Source: Paraburkholderia metrosideri (GTDB lineage: Bacteria > Pseudomonadota > Gammaproteobacteria > Burkholderiales > Burkholderiaceae). Taken from it: a DNA stretch of 64,000 nucleotides. Position 1 is the first letter of the stretch. Every line of letters starts with the position of its first letter. Positions 35,927 to 42,981 of this stretch are shown here, piece by piece. The DNA is taken from assembly GCF_904848625.1 (NCBI RefSeq), contig NZ_CAJHCP010000011.1, positions 62,001 to 126,000 of the forward strand, in the 5' to 3' direction. The notes under the pieces are model-generated. The model did no database searches. It saw only the letters and a list, made by a program, of their open reading frames with translations, and was not told the origin of the DNA. Position numbers and translations under genes: made by a program.

Positions 35927-36739
35927 CTATCTCCTGTTTTGCAGAGCTTGTAGTACGCCGATCTGGCGGAGCATGGACGCCGACATCTGGTGCGTCTGCA
36001 GATTCAACTGCAGCGCATTGGCGACCTGCTGGTTATTGCCTGCAATCTGTAGTAACTGGGCGATCTGTCCGTTGCCCGGCGTGATGGTCTGGGTGGCGAG
36101 CCCGGCCGGTGTTTGCAGCGACACCTTCACGCCCGTGCTGCCGAACGCGATGCCGGCCGTGACGGAGCCGTTCGCGTTACTGGCTAAGGCGGACGGGGTA
36201 TTGGCGCTGCCCAGCGACGCTAGAGCGCCGCTGTTGAAGTCGATCGTGGCGGAGTTCATGCCGCTGTTGCTGTCGCCGGCGACCTGCGTGACCTGCGACA
36301 CGCCGTTGACCGCGATGCTTTGTCCGCCGCGTGTCTGCGCGTTCGGATTGGCCCCCGAGTCGCCGTGCCCTTTGCCTGTCACGCTCGCCTGGGTGCTCAC
36401 GCTGCTGATGAGCTGACCGGCTGCATTGGTTGCCGCGCTAAGCGTCCCCTGGGCTAGCGCGCTCACGCCGTTGGGCAACTGCCATTGCGAAATGACGTTC
36501 AGCACGAAGCCGGAAATCATCGTGGCGCCGGCATATTTGCCGGTCTGGGTGGCGAGCACATCGTCGTCGACCGTCTGCACCTTGACGGCGGCGGACTCCA
36601 TGTCGTGGGAAGTTGCAGATGACGTAAGCGATTCCGGCGCCGATGGCGAGCCGGCCCCTTGCGACGCATGGGCACTGCCGGTTGCACCGAACGTCACGGC
36701 GCAGAAGGCCAGCCCGAGCTGAGTGAGATGTTGCTTCAT
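35927..36739 (-). CDS. FapE-like secreted protein of the amyloid-like operon
   Basis: A 270-residue exported protein (signal peptide to about residue 26) that is Gln-, Ser-, Ala- and Asn-rich. Residues 57-68 read VDDDVLATQTGK and are followed by YAGATMISGFVLNVISQWQ; the first motif is shared with the first gene product of the operon. A late segment IAGNNQQVANALQLN resembles the GNNQQ-type ends of amyloid repeats. It occupies the fapE slot between the C39 peptidase and the outer-membrane pore and begins 7 nt after the peptidase stop. I cannot show homology to FapE without a search, so the assignment rests on position and composition. Confidence 0.6.
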   Translation of the reverse strand: MKQHLTQLGLAFCAVTFGATGSAHASQGAGSPSAPESLTSSATSHDMESAAVKVQTVDDDVLATQTGKYAGATMISGFVLNVISQWQLPNGVSALAQGTLSAATNAAGQLISSVSTQASVTGKGHGDSGANPNAQTRGGQSIAVNGVSQVTQVAGDSNSGMNSATIDFNSGALASLGSANTPSALASNANGSVTAGIAFGSTGVKVSLQTPAGLATQTITPGNGQIAQLLQIAGNNQQVANALQLNLQTHQMSASMLRQIGVLQALQNRR

Positions 36740-36746
36740 GGTTGGG

Positions 36747-37463
36747 TCAGAACAGGTCTGCCTTGATCAAGCCGTACTCGACAAAGGGAGTCGCGGCGGT
36801 GCCGTTGGCCAGCGCACTGGCGCGCAGCTTGAGCGCGAGCGACTCGTTGTCCTGCAACAGCGGTGAATCCTCCCTGAAGGGTTTGCCGAGGACCGCGAAC
36901 ACGAGACCGTTCCAGGTCTTTGCGAAATCCTCTTCGAGCACGATGCGATTGCCCAGCGCCGGGTCCGCGAGAAATACGCGGCCGTTTTCCGCATGCTTGA
37001 CGATCACGAAATGCTCATACCCGTCGATGTTCATCAGAACCATGACGGGGATCTGTAAATGATTGAGCGCGTCGGCACTGACCCGGAAGCCGCGGCCGCG
37101 CAGACCGATGGTCTCGACGAACTTCTTCATGTCGAGCATCGAGAAGCCGTTCTTGATCACGACGGCGGGCGTCGAGAAAACCATCATCCGGCGAATCAGT
37201 TCGGTTTCCGGAATATCGATCCCGTAACCGAACTTGAGCAGGGTGGCGAGCGCTGCCGCGCCGCAGCTGTAGTCGAACTGCTGACTGACGATGTGGCTGT
37301 AACGAATGTCCTTCATCGAACGGATCGTTTTTTTCAACGGCACGCCCACCAGCGTGGACGTGTCGATGGTCGACTGTGCGTAACTCTGGTCCATGCACAG
37401 CGCGCAGCCTGCCAGCGCAACGGCCAACCACCGTCGCGCCGGGAACCCCTTGTACCCGGTCAT
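36747..37463 (-). CDS. FapD-like C39 family cysteine peptidase
   Basis: A 238-residue papain-like peptidase with an N-terminal signal sequence (WLAVALAGCALCMDQSYAQ), so it acts in the periplasm. The catalytic cysteine is in QQFDYSCGAAALATLLKFG, the histidine in NIDGYEHFVIVKH and the aspartate in VFLADPALGN. C39 peptidases of bacteriocin exporters cut after a double glycine; FapD is the stand-alone member of Fap operons. ATG 37463 has an AGGAGA ribosome-binding site; a start 17 codons upstream would lie in a strong stem-loop and is rejected. Length matches FapD. Confidence 0.8.
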   Translation of the reverse strand: MTGYKGFPARRWLAVALAGCALCMDQSYAQSTIDTSTLVGVPLKKTIRSMKDIRYSHIVSQQFDYSCGAAALATLLKFGYGIDIPETELIRRMMVFSTPAVVIKNGFSMLDMKKFVETIGLRGRGFRVSADALNHLQIPVMVLMNIDGYEHFVIVKHAENGRVFLADPALGNRIVLEEDFAKTWNGLVFAVLGKPFREDSPLLQDNESLALKLRASALANGTAATPFVEYGLIKADLF

Positions 37464-37483
37464 ACTGGTCTCCTGCCTTGATC

Positions 37484-37515
37484 CGTGCCGGCCGCTTCGA
37501 ATGGCGGCCGGCACG
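37484..37515 (-). promoter_or_regulatory. Strong intra-operon stem-loop between major repeat protein and C39 peptidase genes
   Basis: CGTGCCGGCCGC and GCGGCCGGCACG form a perfect 12-bp stem with an 8-nt loop in the 91-nt gap. There is no T tract. Such stems often protect the upstream transcript from 3' exonucleases or partly attenuate downstream genes, which would let the repeat protein be made in excess over its secretion machinery. Confidence 0.6.
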
Positions 37516-37554
37516 TCCCTCCCGATCTGCTTCTGGCTTCTTGTGCCGGTCAGC

Positions 37555-38943
37555 TTATTTGCCGCTGTTCAGCGCTGCGATGGCGAGGCCGTTGTGTTGC
37601 AGATTGCCCGCGCCGCCCGCGATATTCACGCCGATGTTGCCCGACGCGTTATAGAGCGCGCCGGCACCCAGCATCGCGGTGCCCTGGAATTGACCCGCGA
37701 CCGTCATGCTGGCGGATTGCGAGTTGTCATCCGTGGCGACCATCGCCGTGGTCGAGGCGTTTCTTTGGTCCGTCGTCGTCACTGCACCGGCGAGGCTGTT
37801 GTTCTGCACGTTGCCGATACCCGACGCGACGTTCACGCCGACATTGCCCGTCACACCCGACAGCGAGCCATCGCCGATCGACGCGTTCAGATTGAAGTTG
37901 TTGATCTGAGCGGTGCCAGCCGACGATTGCGTGCTGAAGATTTGCGCATTGCCGAACACGTTGCCGACATCGACCGAGGCGAGCGACGTGTCGTTGCTTT
38001 GCGCGTTGCTGATGCCTTCTGCGATGTTGATGCCGAGGTTGCCCGACACGTTGTTGGCGGCGTTGGCGCCGGTGGTCGCGGTCAGCGTGCCGGGAGCCTG
38101 CGTGTTGGTGTACTGCGTGACGGAGCCGGTGGTCGTTTCGTTGGTCGTCTTCAGGCTGCCGCTGATATCCCACTGTGCGCCGTAGGTGCTGGTCGTCGAC
38201 GTATGGCTGCTCGAATGACCGGACGACTGTTCGCCGCCTGCCGCGTAGCCCGAACCTTCGTTGGCGTTGTAGTTCCACGCCTTGCCTTGTCCGGAAGCTT
38301 CGGTAGCTTCGAAGCCGCCGGCGACACCCGACGTGTTGGCATAGTCCGAAGCACGATAGCCGGCCTGCAAGCCCGCGCCCGCGCTGAACGAGCCGCTGCT
38401 GCCGTTGCGCGAGTTATGCGTGTCGTAGTTGTAGCCGCCGCCAATCGAGCCGCCCGCCGCGATATGGCCACCGGAATTCGACGCGGTGTGCGTGAAGCCG
38501 CCGACGATGCCCGAAGCCTGCTGGCTGCCTTCATAGCCGCCGCCCGTCACCGATGCGCTCTGGCTGCCGTACGCATAGCCGCCCGACGCCTGGAGCGATT
38601 GCGAGCCGGACGTCTTCGTCGTTTGAGACTGGGACAGCGTGACGCTGGCGGTGCCGCTGGTCTTGATCGAGCTGTTCGCGTCGTTATAGGACTGTGTGAC
38701 CGCGCCGACCGTATAGCTCTGCGCCTGCGGCATCAATGCTGCCTGCACGTTGACCGACTGGGTGTTGTTGATCACCGCGCCGGCGGTGCTGGACACGTGG
38801 ACGCAACCATACAGTCCAACCAGACCCTCGACGCCAACCGCTTCGCCGACCATCGTGGCATTGAACAGATAGACGGGCTTTGCGGCAAATGCGCTGCCGG
38901 ATGCGGCAACGAAAACGGCTGCGGCAATAAGAGTGCGTTTCAT
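37555..38943 (-). CDS. FapC-like secreted repeat protein (candidate major amyloid subunit)
   Basis: An exported 462-residue protein (signal peptide MKRTLIAAAVFVAASGSAFA). Residues 85-260 are Gly, Ser, Thr, Tyr and Asn-rich low complexity. Three 17-residue cores follow at 301-317 (GNLGINIAEGISNAQSN), 366-382 (GNVGVNVASGIGNVQNN) and 435-451 (GNIGVNIAGGAGNLQHN), 65 and 69 residues apart. The consensus GNxGVNxAxGxxNxQxN, three copies with long linkers and the position before a C39 peptidase match FapC, the fibre subunit of Pseudomonas functional amyloid. It is larger than typical FapC because of the Gly/Ser block. One cysteine (residue 47) remains after the signal peptide. Confidence 0.72.
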   Translation of the reverse strand: MKRTLIAAAVFVAASGSAFAAKPVYLFNATMVGEAVGVEGLVGLYGCVHVSSTAGAVINNTQSVNVQAALMPQAQSYTVGAVTQSYNDANSSIKTSGTASVTLSQSQTTKTSGSQSLQASGGYAYGSQSASVTGGGYEGSQQASGIVGGFTHTASNSGGHIAAGGSIGGGYNYDTHNSRNGSSGSFSAGAGLQAGYRASDYANTSGVAGGFEATEASGQGKAWNYNANEGSGYAAGGEQSSGHSSSHTSTTSTYGAQWDISGSLKTTNETTTGSVTQYTNTQAPGTLTATTGANAANNVSGNLGINIAEGISNAQSNDTSLASVDVGNVFGNAQIFSTQSSAGTAQINNFNLNASIGDGSLSGVTGNVGVNVASGIGNVQNNSLAGAVTTTDQRNASTTAMVATDDNSQSASMTVAGQFQGTAMLGAGALYNASGNIGVNIAGGAGNLQHNGLAIAALNSGK

Positions 38944-38969
38944 GATTCGCTCCGATACTTTAAGTGTGG

Positions 38970-39596
38970 TCAGTTAAAAAAAGTGCCCGCCGGGGGACGG
39001 AGCACAAAACTGTTTGCCGTTGCATTACCGGCGCCGGCTGTCTGGTTGATCTGCACGATTCCGTTGACGTTCTTGAAGGCATCGCTGGAAATGTTTGCCT
39101 CGCGGACGCTATGAACCCCGATGGATTGACCCGGACCTCCGTTTTTCGCGGCCGTCGCGGATAGCTCCCCATCCGAGACGGTCTCGACTCCGAGCGCGGC
39201 AGTCCCGATCTGGGTGCTGTTGCGCTGCAGATTCCCTGCTCCGGCCGACTGGTTCACCAGCACCGCACCGGATGTATTCGAAAAAGCATTGGCGTCGATC
39301 GTCGCCCGCGCGCTAGTGACCTTCGCGGCACCGGACGCGCTCTGCACGCTCGCGTTGTCATTGCCGGTCAGCGCGCCGTTCGTGATCGTCACCTGATTGA
39401 CCTGCGCGTTATTGAGGCCCGCCGTTTCGTTGACGGTGAACGCGCCGGTCACGCCCGCGCCCGCACCGTTGCCGATGGTCGCGTCGGCGCCCACTTGCGG
39501 CACCGCTTGCGCGTGCGCGTGGCTCGCCACCAGCGCCGCGCCGCTCAGGCAGACGCACATCGCGAAGCGCAGCGGATCGAAGCGAAGGGCGTTCAT
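38970..39596 (-). CDS. FapB-like secreted repeat protein
   Basis: A 208-residue exported protein (signal peptide to about residue 29, ASHAHA). Three repeat cores occur at residues 51-67 (GAFTVNETAGLNNAQVN), 110-126 (GAVLVNQSAGAGNLQRN) and 179-195 (GIVQINQTAGAGNATAN). The pattern GxxxVNxxAGxxNxQxN is a variant of that in the 462-residue neighbour, so the two probably share a fold and could co-assemble. In Pseudomonas the corresponding smaller protein FapB nucleates fibres. Its ATG overlaps the stop of the previous gene in ATGA, and 26 nt separate it from the larger gene. Confidence 0.65.
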   Translation of the reverse strand: MNALRFDPLRFAMCVCLSGAALVASHAHAQAVPQVGADATIGNGAGAGVTGAFTVNETAGLNNAQVNQVTITNGALTGNDNASVQSASGAAKVTSARATIDANAFSNTSGAVLVNQSAGAGNLQRNSTQIGTAALGVETVSDGELSATAAKNGGPGQSIGVHSVREANISSDAFKNVNGIVQINQTAGAGNATANSFVLRPPAGTFFN

Positions 39597-40159
39597 TTCA
39601 GGCCTCCGAGCGCGCCGCTCAGCACGTTCGACAGCGGCGCCAGCGCGCCTGTCACCGACGACGTGATGGTCCCGCCGATACCTGCCGCCGGCCCGCCGAT
39701 CGCGCCGGCGTTCAGCGCGATGTTGTTGCCGGTCGCGCGGCCGCTCAGGATCTGCGTGACCGCCTGCATGCCGCCGCTGCCGCTGAGGACGCCGCTGTCG
39801 GCGACACCGCTGGACCCGTGCGCATTCGTCAGATCGGTATCGCCCACGAGTTGGGCGACGGCCGGATTGAACGAGTTGGCCGGGAAAGTGGTGGCGCGCA
39901 CCGCGACCGGATCCTGATCGCGTGGCACGGGAACGAAGGCGTCGCGCGGTGTCACCGTGCGCTCGACGATGATGTCGCCGGGATTGGCGACCTGCTGCGC
40001 GTGAGCGTCGATCGCGAAGCAGGTGGCGAACAGGGTGAGAAGGCCTGCCAGCGCGGCGGGCAGTCTGCCGCAGGTCAGCGCAAGGCCCGGCGTCGAGGCG
40101 AACTCGGGCGACGCCGCCGGCGAGCTATGCGCGCGCGGCGTCCTGTTGAGGGTGGTCAT
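39593..40159 (-). CDS. Small secreted protein of the amyloid-like operon (no close family recognised)
   Basis: A 188-residue exported protein; the hydrophobic segment ALAGLLTLFATCFAIDAHAQ ends near residue 55 and gives an unusually long signal region. The C-terminal half is Gly, Ala, Ser and Asn-rich (GGMQAVTQILSGRATGNN, IGGPAAGIGGTITSS) and may be aggregation-prone, but it lacks the three-repeat pattern of its neighbours. It has no counterpart in the six-gene Pseudomonas fap operon, so it appears to be an extra member. It is translationally coupled to the FapB-like gene. Confidence 0.6.
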   Translation of the reverse strand: MTTLNRTPRAHSSPAASPEFASTPGLALTCGRLPAALAGLLTLFATCFAIDAHAQQVANPGDIIVERTVTPRDAFVPVPRDQDPVAVRATTFPANSFNPAVAQLVGDTDLTNAHGSSGVADSGVLSGSGGMQAVTQILSGRATGNNIALNAGAIGGPAAGIGGTITSSVTGALAPLSNVLSGALGGLK

Positions 40160-40255
40160 GTCTCGGTCCTTTATTCTGTTTGCTGGTCGCGGCGTCGGTC
40201 TGGTCGTTTGTGCGGTCAGTCAGCGCCATCTGTTTGCATCGTTAATTTGTTCGCG

Positions 40256-40750
40256 TTACTTTCTTTGGTACGTGGCGACGTTACCTTGGGCACTGCGTGC
40301 TGCGTCGACGGGAATCGGCATGGGTGAGGGCGGAGCGATCTCGTCCCACAGCGTGACGCCGCTGTTGCCGCTCATCAGTTGCGGTGTCGCGGCGACCATC
40401 ACCATGCCGAGCGCTCCGCCGCGTTGACGCGAGAGCACCTGGTCGTCGAGCGAAATATCGTTCATCGCTGCACCATCGGCCGGCAGCGTCAGCGGGTAGC
40501 CGGTGAGCTGGCTGCTTTCGGCGAGCGTGTCAGCGGTTGCCTCGGCTGACGTCTTCACGGCGGGTTCCGGGTTCGTGAAAACGAACGGGGCATGGCCGAG
40601 CGGGGCGGCGAAATCCGCCAGTGTGGCGGATTGGGCCTGGCCGGCCTCCTGTGCGTGGACACCGCCAGGCACGGTAATCAGCACAAGCGCGGCACAGAGG
40701 GCGGCGTAGTGCACGATATTGTTCAGATCAATGCGGCCAACGAATCGCAT
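40256..40750 (-). CDS. First gene of the amyloid-like operon: secreted protein with a double-glycine-like motif
   Basis: A 164-residue exported protein with a signal peptide ending near VHAQ (residues 15-34). The central part is Ala/Thr-rich. Residues 101-112 read LDDQVLSRQRGG, which has Leu at -12, Leu at -7 and Gly-Gly at -2/-1 of the classical double-glycine leader pattern; a similar LDD/VDDxVLxxQxG motif occurs in the 270-residue FapE-like protein. It holds the fapA position. ATG 40750 has AAGGAGA upstream and starts about 17 nt after the predicted sigma-54 transcription start. The function is unknown; FapA in Pseudomonas is chaperone-like. Confidence 0.65.
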   Translation of the reverse strand: MRFVGRIDLNNIVHYAALCAALVLITVPGGVHAQEAGQAQSATLADFAAPLGHAPFVFTNPEPAVKTSAEATADTLAESSQLTGYPLTLPADGAAMNDISLDDQVLSRQRGGALGMVMVAATPQLMSGNSGVTLWDEIAPPSPMPIPVDAARSAQGNVATYQRK

Positions 40751-40778
40751 GATGTGTCTCCTTGGTGCACAGCATTTA

Positions 40779-40793
40779 GCGAAACGTGTGCCA
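40779..40793 (-). promoter_or_regulatory. Sigma-54 (-24/-12) promoter of the amyloid-like operon
   Basis: Reading the minus strand, TGGCAC-ACGTT-TCGCT matches the consensus TGGCAC-N5-TTGCW with one mismatch and exact GG-GC spacing. The inferred start at about 40767 gives a 17-nt leader containing AAGGAGA before ATG 40750. Genes for two sigma-54 activators flank the operon, which makes the site credible. Confidence 0.78.
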
Positions 40794-40868
40794 TCGCTCG
40801 CAATCCATTGGTGCAGCGGGGATGCGACCCGAAAATAAAGAGTAAGAGTCTGGAAATCGGACCAAAAC

Positions 40869-40884
40869 GTTTCAACGCTGAAAC
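40869..40884. promoter_or_regulatory. Perfect inverted repeat: candidate activator (UAS) site
   Basis: GTTTCA-ACGC-TGAAAC is a perfect 16-bp palindrome centred about 110 bp upstream of the predicted sigma-54 start, the usual distance for enhancer-binding proteins. Either of the two Fis-type activators could bind it. It also lies between the divergent operon and the 41287 activator gene. Confidence 0.6.
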
Positions 40885-40987
40885 GGTGGGCACAAAATAC
40901 CTATAATTTGTTAATCGCGACGGTACGAAGTACCTCCGGGTGAACGCCAGGAAAAGCGCTTCCACTAATGTTTTATTTGTCGGTTTA

Positions 40988-41120
40988 ATAAAAGGCCTAT
41001 GCCACGAAGGCCTTGCTGGGCAAGGGTCCCCGATTAAATTCGCATATTTGTTTTCCAAGCGGCGCGCGTATAGTAAGCTCTCGAAAAGAGCTTCAGATTT
41101 AAAAAAGCCCACAAATGGGC
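40988..41120. other. AT-rich, structured intergenic segment
   Basis: The 536-bp gap 40751-41286 is more AT-rich than its surroundings. Three stem-loops are seen: AAGGCCT/AGGCCTT (40988-41010), AAGCTCT/AGAGCTT (41075-41093) and GCCCA/TGGGC (41107-41120). On the minus strand the last is followed by TTTTTT (41106-41101) and looks like a factor-independent terminator that serves no annotated gene. A TATAAT at 40902-40907 points toward it on the plus strand. No convincing coding sequence is present; a small RNA or regulatory leader is possible. Confidence 0.4.
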
Positions 41121-41286
41121 CGTCTCAAACACACACGCCGCTTACTTGGGGATCAGCTGTCCGCACGGAATGGAATGGCCGTTCGGTATTTGCTATTCGC
41201 GAATCCCGAATGAGTCAGCGTGTCTGAATTTTGAGGTTCAGGTGCGTGCGTCATCCTTAACGTTCGTTGACGAGAGGATCTGAATA

Positions 41287-42681
41287 ATGGAACCCGCAAC
41301 GCGGCAACTGATTTATGTTTCGCGCGATCCAAGCGCGGAATTGCATAACCGCTTTAATCAGCGCGGCTGGCATGTTGAAGTCGTGGGATCGGCGCGCGAT
41401 GTGCGCCGGGCAGTTCGCGCCGGAATGGCAGCGGGCGGCCTGCTTGATCTTTCTAGCGATTTTCAGCCGCACGAAATTGCCGCTTTCGAATCCTGTCTGA
41501 CCATGCCGAATGTCGGCTGGGTGGCAGCGACCACGCCTGGTCAGTTGCAGGACGCCGCATTGCGCCGTCTGGTGCGTGACTATTGCTTCGATTACGTGAC
41601 CGTGCCTTATTCCGGCGACCGGATCGTCGATTCCGTCGGGCACGCTTACGGGATGATTTCGCTTGGCGAACCCGCTTCAAACGATGCATCTCAAGGTGCC
41701 GAAGGGGAGATGGTCGGCTCGTGCGACGCGATGCTCGCGCTATTCCGTTCCATTCGCAAAGTCGCGATGACGGACGCGCCGGTGTTTATTTCCGGCGAAT
41801 CGGGCACGGGTAAGGAATTGACGGCGGTTGCGATTCACGAACGCTCGGCGCGCCGCAATGCGCCTTTCGTGCCGATCAATTGCGGAGCGATTCCGCCGCA
41901 TCTGCTGCAATCCGAATTGTTTGGCTATGAACGTGGGGCGTTTACCGGCGCCAATCAACGCAAGATCGGGCGTGTCGAGGCGGCCAACGGCGGCACGCTG
42001 TTTCTCGATGAAATCGGCGATTTGCCACTCGAGAGCCAGGCGAGCCTGTTGCGTTTTCTTCAGGAGCGCAAAGTAGAGCGGCTAGGCGGCCACGGTGCGA
42101 TCGATGTCGACGTGCGCATCATTTCGGCCACGCACGTGGATATGACCGCCGCGATGATCGAAGGACGCTTTCGTTCTGACCTTTATCACCGGCTGTGTGT
42201 GCTGCAAATCGACGAGCCGCCACTGCGCGCGCGCGGCAAGGATATCGAACTGCTGGCGCGGCACATGCTCGAGCGCTTTAAGAAAGATGCGAGCCGCCGA
42301 CTGCGCGGCTTCGCACCTGACGCGATCGCGGCGTTGCATAACTACGGCTGGCCAGGCAACGTGCGCGAGTTGATCAACCGGGTGCGGCGCGCGATCGTGA
42401 TGTCCGAGGGGCGCGCGATTACCGCTCGCGACCTCGAACTGGCCGAATATGTCGAGATCGTGCCGGTGTCGCTTGCACAGGCACGTGAAGCGGCTGAGCG
42501 GCAGGCCATCGAGCTGGCGCTGCTGCGTCATCGCGGGCGGCTTGGCGATGCCGCGCAGGAACTCGGCATTTCGCGCGTGACCTTGTATCGTCTGCTGTGT
42601 TCGCATGGCATGCGGCATATGGAAGGCGAGCCGATGTCTGCACCGCATGGGGATTTGCCGGCTTCTGTGCCGCATCTTTGA
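41287..42681 (+). CDS. Sigma-54-dependent activator, VpsR-like (divergent from Fap-like operon)
   Basis: An enhancer-binding protein of 464 residues. Residues 1-125 are a VpsR-type receiver-like domain (RQLIYVSRDPSAELHNRFNQ). The AAA+ domain has Walker A GESGTGKE at 170-177, the sigma-54 contact loop GAFTGA at 217-222 and Walker B TLFLDEIGD at 237-245. The C-terminus carries a Fis-type helix-turn-helix (GDAAQELGISRVTLYRLLC). It is paralogous along its whole length to the 32760-34346 activator but lacks that protein's N-terminal extension. Divergent orientation and shared regulatory DNA make it the likely activator of the amyloid-like operon. Confidence 0.9.
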   Translation: MEPATRQLIYVSRDPSAELHNRFNQRGWHVEVVGSARDVRRAVRAGMAAGGLLDLSSDFQPHEIAAFESCLTMPNVGWVAATTPGQLQDAALRRLVRDYCFDYVTVPYSGDRIVDSVGHAYGMISLGEPASNDASQGAEGEMVGSCDAMLALFRSIRKVAMTDAPVFISGESGTGKELTAVAIHERSARRNAPFVPINCGAIPPHLLQSELFGYERGAFTGANQRKIGRVEAANGGTLFLDEIGDLPLESQASLLRFLQERKVERLGGHGAIDVDVRIISATHVDMTAAMIEGRFRSDLYHRLCVLQIDEPPLRARGKDIELLARHMLERFKKDASRRLRGFAPDAIAALHNYGWPGNVRELINRVRRAIVMSEGRAITARDLELAEYVEIVPVSLAQAREAAERQAIELALLRHRGRLGDAAQELGISRVTLYRLLCSHGMRHMEGEPMSAPHGDLPASVPHL

Positions 42682-42981
42682 GACGTTTGGCGTTGGTTTC
42701 CTTGCCCTGAGCGCGTGGTTTGCGCTGACGGGCCGCCACGCTGTCATTCGTTGATTCGTTGATCACCTGGGTTCCGGAAGCGCGGTCACGTTGACAGACG
42801 GCCGCGCATCAAGCCCGTTGTTCGTGTCGCCCACTCCGCCAGCCCCATTTCCCGTCGATATTCCCGCCTTCTAGAGCCATGACCGGACGTTGTCCGGCTG
42901 CGCTTGTTAAAATCGGGTTTTACGCTCAATCTCCGTGGCGCGCGGTCGGGCTCTGGTCCGCGCCTCGTCGAAGGAACCTGC

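Noticed and set aside
40940..41227. 95-codon plus-strand frame in the regulatory gap
   Set aside because: It spans stem-loops and AT-rich DNA, has no ribosome-binding site and no recognisable protein features.
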